A stretch of DNA of 64,000 bases from Excoecaria cochinchinensis. Its lineage: Eukaryota > Streptophyta > Magnoliopsida > Malpighiales > Euphorbiaceae. The stretch is from positions 1-64,000 of the forward strand of contig CANTUQ010000109.1 in the NCBI GenBank assembly GCA_947683425.1, read 5' to 3'. The notes below the pieces were generated by a model. The model was not told the DNA's origin. It saw only the letters and a program-made list of their open reading frames with translations, and did no database searches. A program made the translations under genes and the position numbers. Positions 45,139-57,887 of this stretch are shown in pieces (positions within the stretch are counted from its first letter, which is position 1; each line of letters opens with the position of its first letter).

Positions 45139-45505
45139 ATCTCCCCCTTTTTGATGATGACAAAACCTTAATAAACTCCAATTAGAAGTCTATATAGGTT
45201 AGTCTAAAAATCTCCCCCTGAATATGTGCAAGAGAGTAAAACACAGACCATAAAAAAATACCCTGTACAGAGACTATACAAAATATCAGCTCATAACCAT
45301 GTTGAATTTAAACAAACATCGAAATTGTTAGTTAACCACTAAACAAAATAAGTTCTTCATATTTTCAACAGCATTCATCAGCAAAGCAAAGTCCAAAATA
45401 AGTTCAATAAACAAATAACCATTCTCCCCCTTTTTGTCATCAACCAAAAGGGAGGAAAACATCAAATACCAGCAAAAGTAGTTTTAAAACGTACCACATA
45501 AGAAG

Positions 45506-47104
45506 TTAGGAGGCAATATCCATTGGTTGGGAACTGCTTTCGGGCTGACCAGGCTTTGGGGGGTTCTTAGTGCAGAGAATAATGCGGGCTGACTTGCGAT
45601 GAGCAAAAACAGGCTCATCAGGGAAAGAGACTTCTTCTTCTGGAATAGAAAGAGTTGGCCTTGGTAGAGGCGAGGAAACAAGTGAATCTTCTGCAGCGTG
45701 AGAGATGAGCAATGGAATGACGGCAGCCAGTTTACTGAAGACATCTCCCAGTTGATGAAAAAGAACAGGAGCAGAAGCAACTTGATCCTCAAACTCCTTT
45801 AATTGATCTTCATTCAGGTAATGAGCAGAAGGAATGGTGCCAGAAATTGGAGGAGCAGTTGGTGTCTGGATGCTGGGAGATTTCTCAACTGCTATAGCAG
45901 GAGGACTTGAATGTGCATCCTTAGGAGAGGAGCTTCCAGACTCAGAACCAGTGGAGATGTTCTCAGAAGAGAATTTGCTCCCAAATTTTTCTACAAGCTC
46001 AGCAACAGTATCAGAACCAGATGATTTAGATGAGCTAGAGATCTTACCAGATTCACTGGAGGAGGCACTGGATGCAGAAGGCTTCGAAATAGGGGATGGC
46101 TCTTTGATAGCCAGGCCAGCTGAGGCTTTCATCCAGCTTAAAAATTCAATATACTTGGATTGCATAGCTTCATCTAGTGTGACCAATTCTTTTCCTTTTG
46201 TCGTGACTAGAGGAGATGCTTCTTCTAATTTTCGCTTACCAGCCTTCTTTCCAGCTTCTTTGTAAAACACAAAACTTACTTTTTCAAGTCTAAAAGATTC
46301 TCCCTTTGAGTTTTTATAAACTAACTTCTAATGCTCAAACAAACGAGTAAGAATCATGCTATAGGGTTTCTTTTCATCAGCAGAACGGGTAACCATGTAA
46401 TTAAATATCAAGAAGGGCAAATTAAAGTCCTTGTGAGTGTAAAAATGCTAGAGAAAGACCATATCAAAATTCGAAAGATATGACATGCTACCAACCCGAG
46501 GTGTGATGTACTGGCTAATACATTTATACAAGATCTTATAATAGGGCAAAAGGTTAGAAGCTAAGGGATTTTTCGATGCCCTACTGCCATCGCTAGAAAT
46601 CTTAGCCAAAAACGCATCTTTATCAAGCTCAGAAAACTCAATCTGCCTACTGTCATTTCTAGTGCAAATGGACCTAGTGAGATTCATAGAAAATACCTTG
46701 GCAATGAGAGTAGGTGTTACCGTGTATGTGCTTCCTTTGATCAAAACTTTGAAGCTTTCAGCACCAATGTCAAATCTCGAATAATAAAATTCCTTTACTA
46801 ACTCTGGAAAGAAAGAGCTCCGACGGAAAGAGAGAAATCTCTTCCACTTTTGTGATTTGACATAGCGAGCGACATCCGGGGTAGCTTTCAACAACTCATC
46901 CCAAAGAATTATTTTAAATGGCAGCAAAGTGAAGGATTTTGTGGGTAAGGAAGAGGATTTAGGTATGCTTGGTTCGAGAGATGGAGGCAGATCAGGAATG
47001 GCACTAGGGTTTTGATCGTCGGTTGTTTTCTCCAATGGGATAGAGGTAGTGTGAGACGGTGATCATCGGGGATGACGTTTGGCCATCGATTTCGATCTCC
47101 CCAT
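45506..47104 (-). pseudogene. D2 env-position ORF
   Basis: Uninterrupted-site counterpart of the D1 ORF, with the same start (ATG at 47104) and the same domain (KWKRFLSFRRSSFFPELVKE, GSTYTVTPTLIAKVFSMNL). It continues through QLGDVFSKLAAVIPLL and KSARIILCTKNPPKPGQ to the stop at 45506. It carries the same TAG as D1 after the FDMVFL motif (near 46448) plus private defects: a TGA early in the N-terminus (near 47070) and stops near 46270..46330. Because both copies share the TAG, it predates their separation. Function is unknown. Confidence 0.8.
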
Positions 47105-47555
47105 TTTGAGAGAGGCTAGGGATTTTTCTTGATGAGGGGAAAATAACAACAAGAGAAAAGAGTAAGTGAGAAATAAATAATAAACTTGAGACCAGATACT
47201 TACAGTAAACGGAAGTTGAAAAGACGTGATGGACATCGTGCTCAGATAAACAACTCCTATAGGGAAACTGCATTTTTGCAGTTATCGAGAGGCTGGAAGA
47301 GAGGGATTTTGAGCAAAAATACCAAAGTACCCTTTGAATTTCAAATAGCTTTAACTTTTTATAGATCAAAAGGTCTTTGTATCCTACTTTGTTCACTGCA
47401 ATACTCAAGCTATCAGATCATCTTAAATAACTGTCAGAGAGATCAAAATCATATCTTTAAACATAAAGAAAACTGTATTTTTGAGCAATGTTGATAATGA
47501 TTAAAACAGTTTCTTTATTTAGAAATAAGTCCAGAAAACGTACCTTAACAGATTT

Positions 47556-47826
47556 TTAAGATACAAATATACCCATACCTAGTTTCCTTCTTAGTTGACA
47601 AAATCGATCATCCTTGAGAGGCTTTGTAAAAATATCATCTATCTGGCTTTCAATAGGAATGAATTCTAACAGAATATCACCTCTTTGCACATGATCACGA
47701 ATAAAATGATGCCTTATTTCGATGTGCTTCGTTTTAGAGTGCAAAATAGGATTCTTTGTCAAATTTATAGCACTTGTGGTGTCACAAAATATTGGAATGT
47801 TGTCAAATTCTATCCCATAATCTTTT
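47556..47826 (-). pseudogene. D2 RNase H, 3' part
   Basis: Encodes QQLKDYGIEFDNIPIFCD, TKHIEIRHHFIRD and FTKPLKDDRFCQ. It continues beyond the LINE at 60049 (QNSVALSTAEDEYIA-like text). Confidence 0.88.
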
Positions 47827-47976
47827 AATTGCTGTCTTATCCAGCTTATGTAGAGGCAAACTTCAACAAAATATCTGGACCATCTTGCTCTCTGCCATCG
47901 TTTGGACAATCTAGCTTAAAAGAAATGCAAGGATTTTCTCAGGTCGAAACACCTCTCAAAGGAGCAAGTATTTCAT

Positions 47977-48558
47977 TTGATTCTTGCTCGAGCTAATTTC
48001 TGGATTAAATCCAACAGCTCTCTAAATTTTTTTAATCATCAGCCTCTTATATTAGCAGTGGATGGTATCAAAGCTCTCTACTTTCGAAAGCCAGTAAACC
48101 CATCTCCATGCTGGTCCCCTCCGCCTTCATCAACTTTGAAATGGAACACGGATGGTTCATCTCGAGGGAAGCCGGGCCCTTCTGGTGCTTGTGGGGTGTT
48201 GCGAAATTCAGAAGGTTTTTTCATATGTATTTTCTCTTGCAAACTAGGCATTATGGACTCCAATGAAGCGGAATTACGAGCTGTAGACAAAGCACTGTCC
48301 TTTTCTCTGGATTATCTTCTAAAGAAGAAGTTGGCTGTTGTGTTTGAATTAGATTCTAGCACTGTGGTCTCCTGGCTATCCAATCCTAACGAGGCTAGAC
48401 CTTGGAAATTCGCTGCTATTTTTAATAGTATTGAGAATAATTTATCTCTGCTATATTCATTCACCTTTATTCAGAGGCCGAGATCTTGTAATTTTGTTGC
48501 TGATGCTTTAGCAAAACAGGGTGTTTCAAGGGAGCAGGATTTAATTGCATGGATGTAG
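47977..48558 (+). pseudogene. LINE C-terminal RNase H domain
   Basis: About 190 aa matching the RVT_3 type RNase H at the end of plant LINE ORF2. It has the catalytic Asp in LKWNTDGSSRGKPGPSG, Glu in DSNEAELRAVDKAL, Asp in FELDSSTVVSWL, and the last Asp in CNFVADALAKQG. All four acidic residues are present, so the domain itself is intact. The endonuclease and RT are lost through 5' truncation, and upstream sequence (47843..47976) is broken by a stop. Without a promoter it is most likely not expressed. Confidence 0.9.
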
Positions 48559-48624
48559 TGGCGGGTAGCTGAAGTTTCTTTGGGTGGCACAGTGCTGGAA
48601 GGGAAAGTTACAATAAACAGTGAG

Positions 48625-49825
48625 TGTAGACACTGGGTTCTGAGTCAGATTTTGATGGCAGTTTTGGGTTCTTGATAAATTCCTCCAAACAAAAAAAATA
48701 ATAATAAATACATAAAATGTGTAGGTAATTTTTAAAAATAAAAAAAAATTAAAAAAAAAATAGGATTAGTTTAATTTAATTAGATAAGTTAAAAATTAAT
48801 TATTTAGTTAATTAGTCAATATTATTAGTTAATTAATTAGTTATAGTTAATTAGTTAATATTTTAGAATAATTAAAATTGAAAAAAAGAGAAAATAAGTA
48901 TAAGGTTTAATTAGATAAAAATATAGAGTATTTAATTAGTAGAGTGTTTAATTAATTAGAATACATGTGATAATTTAAATAGTTTAATTAGTAAAGTGTG
49001 TAATTATTTAAGTAAATTAAATTAATTAAAAAGTAAGAAAAGATGGAGGAAATTATTAGGTTAACCCTAATTCTAGGGTATAAAAAGAATATGATGAGGA
49101 GATGAAAAAGGGGCTCTCGGATGAGGAAAAAAAAAGACACAGTGAAAAAAATAGGAAGAGAAAGAAAAGAAAAGAGTAGAAAGGAGAAGAGAGAGAGGAC
49201 GAAAAATAAAAGAGAGAAAGAAAATAAAGAGAAAGGAGGGACCATGGCACAGTGAAAGGGAAAAGAAACTAAGGAAAATCAAAAGGAAAGAAAAGGGAAT
49301 TGAAAAAGAAGAAAACAGTGGAAAACAAAAGCAAAAACAAAGTGAAAACAAAATAAAAGAGGGCAAAACGAAAAGAAAGAGAAGCAAATAAAAGAGAGGA
49401 GGAGCAGACCACCCAAGCAGGGACGACGCCGGAGCAAGGGGAAAAGAAGAAGGAAAAGAGGGGGGAAGGCGTGACCGCCGGCGACCAGCCACAGCGGCTC
49501 TCCGGCTCACGCGCCACTCCGGCGCAACCACCACACCGAGCCGCGCCTGGTCGTAGCCACCGCTCCTCCACCGGACACCGGTAGCCGGCGCGTGAGGGAG
49601 AGAAGGACAGACCGGTTTTCGCGTTTTCCGGATTCCTCCGCCGTCTGATCGGCGCGTGGTCCACTCCGGCGAGATCCCGGTGACTCGATCTATCCGTCGG
49701 TACCGGAGGTGTCAACCACCTCCCCTCCGGCGAGGCTCCGGTGAGGTAAACCTCCTTCCTTCTTTTTATATTTATATTATTATTATTATTATTATTATCA
49801 TTATTATTATTATTATTAATATTAA

Positions 49826-49874
<49 letters not shown>

Positions 49875-50408
49875 TTCTGTTTTATATATATATATATATT
49901 ATTATTGTTAAATAATTAGTTAATAAATATAAATGTTAATATTATTATTAATATTTTGATTATTATTTAATTTCTGTTTTATTATATTATTATTGTTTAT
50001 TTAGTGTTTATTTATTTTTCTGTTTTTTTACTTTTATTGCTATTATCATTGTTTAAGTAACTATTGTTATTATTATTATGTATATTGCTTATTATATTAT
50101 TGTTATATTGCTATTATTATTGTTGTTGTGTTGATTATCATCATTATTTATTATATTGTTAATTTACTGTTATTATTATTATTATGTTTATTTACTATTT
50201 AATATTCTGTTTTTATTATTAATTTCATCATTGTTTGATTTATTATTATTAACGTATGTGCCTAGTTAGCATTATTATTATTAATTACTATTATTATTAT
50301 TTATTTGTTATTAATATTATTTACTTGATGTTTAGTTTACATTACCTGCAATTAGTATTATTGTATTGTGGCATTATTATTACTCTTTTAATATCATTAT
50401 TTATTTTA

Positions 50409-50450
<42 letters not shown>

Positions 50451-50468
50451 TAATGTTAATTTTTATTG

Positions 50469-50539
<71 letters not shown>

Positions 50540-51594
50540 TTACCTATCTATTATTATCATTTTATGTTTATTTATTATTTATTATTATTATCATTTTATG
50601 GTATTATTATTAACATCATTATTTTTATTGGTATTGATCATTATAATTGCCATTTGTGTTTTTATATTCATTAATTCTCTATTTATTTAATTCAATTATT
50701 TATTTATTCATTATTAACCAATATTAATTTTATGTCATGATTGTAACCACGAGCGGCACATGGCTCGTCTAAGGAGCACGGTCGAGGTGAGTAGATCAGG
50801 ATTTATTTATTATTATGAAATATGTAATTATTATTTTATTTTGTTTTATTTACTAATGATCTGTAATAATAAAGGATTTTTGATCGCGTTTAAAAAGAAC
50901 CACCACACAAATGTTTTCTACTAAATGGGATTTTTATTAATAAAACTGGACCAATGTCCACGTTTTCACCCCAAACCAAAAGATTTAAACCGAATCGAGA
51001 ATTTTATACCTTTTTTATAAATCAAAGTAATTGGGAACCAATGTTCCCGTTTAAGTGAATAACCCGATTTATGCATGCTTACATTTTAATTTCTTTTACG
51101 CATATATTTATTTACTTTAAGCAAGTTTTAGTTATTTTTATTTATTTGGGGGATTGTTCTGTCCCACTTTATTTATTTTATAATTTTTTATTGCTTTATT
51201 TAATTGCTTTCTTATGTGATTGTAATGCGCTTTAATTTATTGCATAACTCGTGTGAGAAGAGAGATAAAATAATTGATCCTAAAAATCCTTTCGCATAAT
51301 ATTAACCAAATGTATGAATAAGAGTGAGGTCCCGAACTCTCTCTGGTTTTTGGCCTCATAAGGTTAGAATTCATTTTCCGACGTTTTATCGGGTGGCGGC
51401 TCCGTGATCCTGCCTTATGATAACCCAATAGACGCTCTCGTAAGTTGATTGCCAACAATGGATTTGGATATATTCTTGTCCATTGCGAAGTGACAAGCTT
51501 TCACGAGCTTTAACGAACCTCCATCCGACCTCGGGTCCTAAAAGCGGACTCCCGAGGGCCATCCGGATCGCGAGCGGGGTTCGGGCGCGTCACA
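48625..51594 (+). repeat. Element C 5' LTR
   Basis: 2970 bp. Parts in order: AT-rich U3; TATA box at 49079; purine-rich leader (49100..49460); CpG-rich block (49430..49745); then long (ATT)n arrays near 49770..49875 and 50410..50540. Long Tyr/Ile/Leu and Phe/Ser frames inside are repeat artefacts. Donor-like GAG|GTGAGT occurs near 50786. Confidence 0.94.
49079..49085 (+). promoter_or_regulatory. TATA box of the element C LTR
   Basis: TATAAAA in CTAGGGTATAAAAAGAATATG, at the change from AT-rich U3 to a purine-rich transcribed-like leader. The 3' LTR has the same at 57072..57078. Confidence 0.65.
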
Positions 51595-51595
51595 G

Positions 51596-51613
51596 TGGCG
51601 ACTCCACTGGGGA
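51596..51613 (+). other. Element C primer binding site
   Basis: TGGCGACTCCACTGGGGA begins two bases after the LTR end. It resembles the tRNA-Arg-type site known from Ogre elements. The exact tRNA was not checked. Confidence 0.75.
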
Positions 51614-52604
51614 TATCATGAGACTCTGCTCCGAAAGTACTTTTGGTTAATATAATGTAAATAGGTTTAAGATCAAGAAATTTTATCTCTTTTTCGAGAA
51701 ATTTGCATTGCATTCATGCTAGAGCCTTAGAATTATGTTAGTTGGTCCCCATTTTGCCCCGGTGCGTTCCTAAAACACGACCCTACTTTCACTCATTGTA
51801 GGGAAGTGCTCGGGATAATCACCAGCCCAAGTCTCGTACCATTGTGGTATATAAAATGGTGACCCGATCGGTCGTTACGCTCGTGATGAGCTAGACCCGT
51901 CGGCAGGGATCATGCTTGGGTAGCCCTAAAGTAACACCACCTTTTGACCGAAGCCCATGTAATAGCAATAGAAACCTCCACTAGGTGACATGTACCATAA
52001 TATCGTGCTTGCTATTTGGGCCGTCATATATTGAACAAAATCAATTGAATCAGATGGTTTTTTTTCAAAGGCTTTCATGCCCCGGTGGGTCCATCTTGAT
52101 TTAATTGAATTGTTTAAATATGTAATGGCCAAACATCCATGTGCATGTGCTTTAAAGTAAGAGTTATTATGTTGCCGATTTTTCACCGTGCACTATATGC
52201 GGCCATTGGGTTCCCTATTAACCATTGGATAAAGCTCACCTATAAAAGAGACCGCAGGACCCCGTGTGTGGGAGAAATAAAGTTGGAAGGATATGGCTGC
52301 TTGCATGTGACTGTGAATGTTGCACAACATGCACATACATTACATGTCATTCATGTAAAAAAAAAAATCAATCAAAAAAATAAATATAAAAAATAAAAAA
52401 GTAAATAAAAAAAAATACATTTCATATTGTGTATATATCCTTTTGCCTACATATTATTTTTCATGTGCATATACCATCATGTATATAACCTTTTCATGCA
52501 TTACATCGCATAATTGCAATTTATTGATTTTTTCACTCCATCTGTATAATTCACGATCATGCATTGTATATTGACATACACGCATCATTCTAACAATTTA
52601 AATT
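51614..52604 (+). other. Element C untranslated leader
   Basis: About 1 kb without a supported gene, ending in A-rich and CAT-rich sequence before the gag remnant. Confidence 0.6.
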
Positions 52605-53340
52605 TTCAGCCATCATAGATTCATTTAAGTGGATTAGAGGCCCTGACGGTCGATTAGTAAGGACAGATTCGCCCTTTGGATTGCTGGAATTAGTGCTTGA
52701 TTGGGATCTTGAGCCACTCTCAACATCTAATGCATCATCCCCAATGGCGGACGAAACTGAAAACTTAACCACTCAAGACCTTGCCCGGAGGGTGGATGAA
52801 TTCGAACAGCGAATGTTAAATATGATGGGCATTATGGCCGAAAGAATTGCTCATCCCCCTGTTGTACAAGCACCTCCTGTTCCACAACCACCTGTTGATC
52901 CACAACAACCAATAGCCCATGCTGGGGGCAAGCCGAACCACCTACTGGTGGAGAGGCTCTTTTCATTGGTAATGCTCGTTAACCCATTAATGAGCATGGA
53001 GCTGCGACACTTATTAAGCAAAGAAGGGAAAAGATTCCCAATCCCAATGATGATTCTGTGATGGAGGAGAAAAATGAAGAGCCAATAGTCTATCAAGCTG
53101 TGAGAGGTAGAGCACCCAGGATAGAAAAAGAGGCTTCAAAAAGGGAAAATTACATCCATTGTCGGCTAAGCCTACCTTAAACCAAGGGGAAGCTATTCAT
53201 AGAATGGAGCAATTTTGTGCTTTCCACCAACATTGGCCAGTTAGCGGATCAATGCCAAATTCTGAGGGACTGAATTCAAGATCTGATCAACAATAAAGAA
53301 ATTGCTGACCCAGAGAAGAAGGGAAAATAGAAGCTAATGA
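52605..53340 (+). pseudogene. Element C gag remnant
   Basis: The best frame (52681..53061) includes MADETENLTTQDLARRVDEF, a coiled-coil start typical of Tat-lineage Gag, followed by a Pro/Val/Gln-rich stretch. After a frameshift, text at 53200..53330 reads FCAFHQH and, in another frame, QCQILRD..IQDLI. This is the degraded C-terminal C-x2-H..H..C motif of Tat/Ogre Gag. Several frame changes are needed, so it is dead. Everything from protease to integrase is deleted directly afterwards. Confidence 0.7.
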
Positions 53341-53551
53341 CAGATGAACAATATTTTTGCGTATTTGTATATTATTTCTAATGATTTCATTTCTTATGAT
53401 CATGATACATTCATTCATTTTGACATTAATTCAATTAATACTACTGAATTTAATCTTGGAACTTTGAAAAATTCAAAGAAAATCTTGATGGCATCTGATA
53501 TAACTCCTAAAGAGAGAGAGAAAGTCAGAGAGAAAATAAAAATAAGAAAGA

Positions 53552-54500
53552 AAAAACTAGTTGCAATTAGAAGATTGGATTAAAACTCACTAAGAGCACT
53601 AGAACTTTTCTGATTACCCGTCGAAGCGATCTCTGGATAAGACAGAACCTGGAAAATGATTTAGGCACTATTTCTTTGTATAGCTCTCTAAATGACTATT
53701 TCCTACCCTTGTTCTGCAATCGCTTGCTAGCCCATTGAGCCTTTATGCAGGTATGCTGAATGCGTACCAATTTTGTTGTTACACACATTAAAACTACCCC
53801 CTCGCCTAAAATGATTTTGGCTTCCCCTTAAAAGAGTGGCCGCTCTAAAACTGATGTATGTACATTTGAACAATTCTTTGGACTATTAAAAAATTATTAT
53901 CTTGATAAGGGCAAGTTCAGACTTTGAAAAGAGGGTTTAGTCATGCATGAAAGGCATGAGCTCCAAAAAAAAAAAAGAGAAGCGAAAGCAAAAAGAAGAA
54001 AAAGAAAATGAAAAATGAAAAATCCAAAAAGAAAAAAATGAATGAAAAATGAAAGAAAAAGAAGCAAAGAAAAAAGGAAAAAAGGAAGAATAAAAAAGAG
54101 AGCTCAAAATGGTAACCAATTGACTAGTTTTAATGATTACCCTTTTTGTTTTGATCTCAAGGTGCTAAAATGTTATCGAGCCCAAATTTAAGAATACTTT
54201 TGAGCCGAGAACGGTTTATCCATCAGTCGAGTGAATATCGCGGCCATTTTTCTCTAGCGACCTGATCTTTCTTTGACAGCCATCTACCCAAGCCTAACAT
54301 TACAACCAAAGTAAGACCTTTTGATTTTGGGTTTAGTATTATCCAATTAGCGGAGATGACCTTTTAATAAGGTTTGGTACGTAAGAAGAGGCCTATGGTG
54401 TTTCTTGAGCTTCAAGCGAGAAGCCATGAGTGCATTCATGCATTCGAGTTAAGTTTCGTCTCCAACATTGCTTCTAGAATTTGCATTCAAAAGATTAAAT
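53552..54500 (+). other. Conserved non-coding module shared with element B
   Basis: Collinear with 23486..24610. Well-conserved blocks lie at 53552..53860 and 54245..54480. A lower-conservation middle is filled in C by an A/G-rich run (53965..54100) and in B by an A/T-rich run. Confidence 0.85.
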
Positions 54501-55305
54501 GAGAGCAGAGAGAAAATATTCAATCATGAGAATCAAAAAGAGAGCTGATTGATAACAGGAGTTTGATGCTTTCAAGATCCATCCCGAGATTGGACGAGGT
54601 TTTGTATCTTGAGATTAATGCCAAATAATGATCATATATTATGAAATCAAATTGAAATATGTGCATTTATGCAATGGTATTGATGCAACCAGAATAGTTC
54701 ATCTGATGTACAAAAAAAAGAGAAAAAAAAAAGAAAAATAAATAAAAAAAAAGAAAAAAGGCCGTTAGAGATGAAAACCGTAATTGGCGCTCTAAGCAAA
54801 AGTTAGGCCAAAGGACAGGGAGAAAACCTGAAAATAGGCAGTCTGTCCTAAAAAAAAAAAAAAAAGAAGAAAAAAAAGCCGCTGGATTGGATTGGATTCC
54901 ATTCCAGGCAAAAATAAGGCACAGGGTCATGTGAAAATCCGAAAGGACGCATTTCCCGCCAAGAAAAGCTAGTGTGAAAATCCACAAGGGACGCACTACC
55001 TTAAAATAATGACTACAGGTTTCAGACGAGAACCTCATGATCCCCAAAGAGCATGAAATTCAAAGGCAATTCTAGAAGGCACTGATCTTACTACAAATTA
55101 CAATCAAATCGGCTGTGGCCTCCAACCCACTTAGACGAATTTTTTATACTGCATTGCTGCATATACATGCATACACATGCATGCTCACAACTTTTCCTGC
55201 ATATTTGCCTTTCTAAGTCTTACAGAAAAAGAGACTCGAATACGGACACCGGCAAAATTCGAGTGGCGACATCATTCCAAGCATCAATCAAGACAATCAA
55301 AAATC
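54501..55305 (+). other. Element C region between module and tandem array
   Basis: Non-coding, with poly(A)-like runs at 54710..54760 and 54850..54880. The segment 54930..55000 repeats GTGAAAATCC-(N)-AGGACGCA twice. Confidence 0.6.
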
Positions 55306-56490
55306 TCAAAGTCCTCTGAGGAGGCAAAATCCTAAATCCCAAAGTCCTCTGAGGAGGCGAAAATCTTTAAGTCATCTGAGGAGGCGAAAATCTCAAAGTC
55401 CTATGAGGAGGCAAAATCCTAATTCTCCAAGTCCTCTGAGGAGGCAAAATCTCAAGTCCTCTGATGAGGCAAAACCCTAATTCTCAAAGTCCTCTGAGGA
55501 GGCAAAATCCCAAAGTCCTCTAAGGAGGCAAAATCTCAAAGTCCTCTGAGGAGGCAAAATCCCAAAGTCCTCTAAGGAGGCAAAATCTCAAAGTCCTCTG
55601 AGGAGGCAAAATCCCAAAGTCCTCTGAGGAGGCGAAAATCTTTAAGTCCTCCGAGGAGGCAAATTCTCCAAGTCCTCTGAGGAGGCAAAATCTCAAAGTC
55701 CTCCGAGGAGGCAAATTCTCCAAGTCCTCTGAGGAGGCAAAATCTCAAGTCCTCTGAGAAGGCAAATTCTCAAAGTCCTCTGAGGAGGCAAAATCTCAAA
55801 GTCCTCTGAAGAGGCAAAATCTTAAAGTCCTCTGAGGAGGCAAAATCTCAAGTCCTCTGAGGAGGCAAATTCTCAAAGTCCTCTGAGGAGGCAAAATCTC
55901 AAAGTCCTCTGAAGAGGCAAAATCCTAAAGTCCTCTGAGGAGGCAAAATCTCGAAATCCTCTGAGGAGGCAGAATCTCGAAGTCCTCTGAGGAGGCAAAA
56001 TCTCGAAGTCCTCTGAGGAGACAAAACCTCAAAGTCCTCTGAGGAGGCAAAACCTTAAAGTCCTCTGAGGAGGTAAATTCTCCAAGTCCTCTGAGGAGGC
56101 AGAATCTCGAAGTCTTCTGAGGAGGCAAAACCTCAAAGTCCTCTGAGGAGGCAAAATCTCGAAGTCCTCTGAGGATGCAAATTCTCCAAGTCCTCTGAGG
56201 AGGCAGAATCTCGAAGTCCTCTGAGGAGGCAAAATCTCAAGTCCTCTGAGGAGGCAAAATCTCAAAGTCCTCTGAGGAGGCAAAATCTCAAAGTCCTCTG
56301 AGGAGGCAAAATCTCGAAGTCCTCTGAGGAGGCAAAAGCCCAAAGTCGTCTGAGGAGGCAAAAGCCCAAAGTCCTCTGAGGAGGCAAATTCTCCAAGTCC
56401 TCTGAGGAGGCAAAATCTCAAAACCCTCTGAGGAGGCAAAACCTTTAAGCCCTCTGAGGAGGCAAATCTCGAAACCCTCTGATAAGGCAT
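55306..56490. repeat. Tandem array of ~42 units with CCTCTGAGGAGG core
   Basis: Units of 25-29 bp, consensus AAAGTCCTCTGAGGAGGCAA followed by AATCTC or ATTCTC. The array sits directly before the polypurine tract. It is homologous to the array at 31737..32040. Open frames on the minus strand through the array (for example 56029..56616) are by-products of the stop-free unit. Confidence 0.97.
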
Positions 56491-56604
56491 CTCTTTATCC
56501 AACTCTCGGCAAGAAGGCAAGGTTTCAGCCACAGGTATGTAATCCTCTCTCTCTTCCTCTTTAAATTTTGCCTCACCTAGGTGTCTAGCCACTAGTTTCT
56601 CCAA

Positions 56605-56617
56605 AATTGGGGGCAAC
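56605..56617 (+). other. Element C polypurine tract
   Basis: AATTGGGGGCAAC immediately before the 3' LTR. Confidence 0.75.
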
Positions 56618-57769
56618 TGTAGACACTGGGTTCTGAGTCAGATTTTGATGTCAGTTTTGGGTTCTTGATAAATTCCTCCAAACAAAAAAAATAATAATAA
56701 ATACATAAAATGTGTAGGTAATTTTTAAAAATAAAAAAAAATTAAAAAAAAAATAGGATTAGTTTAATTTAATTAGATAAGTTAAAAATTAATTATTTAG
56801 TTAATTAGTCAATATTATTAGTTAATTAATTAGTTATAGTTAATTAGTTAATATTTTAGAATAATTAAAATTGAAAAAAAGAGAAAATAAGTATAAGGTT
56901 TAATTAGATAAAAATATAGAGTATTTAATTAGTAGAGTGTTTAATTAATTAGAATACATGTGATAATTTAAATAGTTTAATTAGTAAAGTGTGTAATTAT
57001 TTAAGTAAATTAAATTAATTAAAAAGTAAGAAAAGATGGAGGAAATTATTAGGTTAACCCTAATTCTAGGGTATAAAAAGAATATGATGAGGAGATGAAA
57101 AAGGGGCTCTCGGATGAGGAAAAAAAAAAGACACAGTGAAAAAAAATAGGAAGAGAAAGAAAAGAAAAGAGTAGAAAGGAGAAGAGAGAGAGGACGAAAA
57201 ATAAAAGAGAGAAAGAAAATAAAGAGAAAGGAGGGACCATGGCACAGTGAAAGGGAAAAGAAACTAAGGAAAATCAAAAGGAAAGAAAAGGGAATTGAAA
57301 AAGAAGAAAACAGTGGAAAACAAAAGCAAAAACAAAGTGAAAACAAAATAAAAGAGGGCAAAACGAAAAGAAAGAGAAGCAAATAAAAGAGAGGAGGAGC
57401 AGACCACCCAAGCGGGGACGACGCCGGAGCAAGGGGAAAAGAAGAAGGAAAAGAGGGGGGAAGGCGTGACCGCCGGCGACCAGCCACAGCGGCTCTCCGG
57501 CTCACGCGCCACTCCGGCGCAACCACCACACCGAGCCGCGCCTGGTCGTAGCCACCGCTCCTCCACCGGACACCGGTAGCCGGCGCGTGAGGGAGAGAAG
57601 GACAGACCGGTTTTCGCGTTTTCCGGATTCCTCCGCCGTCTGATCGGCGCGTGGTCCACTCCGGCGAGATCCCGGTGACTCGATCTATCCGTCGGTACCG
57701 GAGGTGTCAACCACCTCCCCTCCGGCGAGGCTCCGGTGAGGTAAACCTCCTTCCTTCTTTTTATATTTA

Positions 57770-57802
<33 letters not shown>

Positions 57803-57829
57803 CATTATTATTATTATTATTAATATTAA

Positions 57830-57887
<58 letters not shown>

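Noticed and set aside
48988..49715. Phe/Ser/Leu-rich minus-strand ORFs with several hydrophobic stretches (also 56981..57710)
   Set aside because: They are the antisense of the purine-rich and CpG-rich LTR leader, duplicated because the LTR is duplicated. No membrane protein is supported.
49656..50690. Poly-Ile, poly-Tyr and poly-Leu ORFs in the C LTRs (also 57651..58687)
   Set aside because: They are frames of (ATT)n simple repeats inside LTRs.
55306..56490. Possible CRISPR-like array (regular short palindromic repeats)
   Set aside because: Units are contiguous without unique spacers, and the context is a plant retrotransposon.
55520..56616. Minus-strand repeat protein with SSEDFEILPPQ-like units
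   Set aside because: The 25-29 bp tandem unit lacks stops on that strand. The unit length is not a constant multiple of three, and the frame runs antisense to element C.
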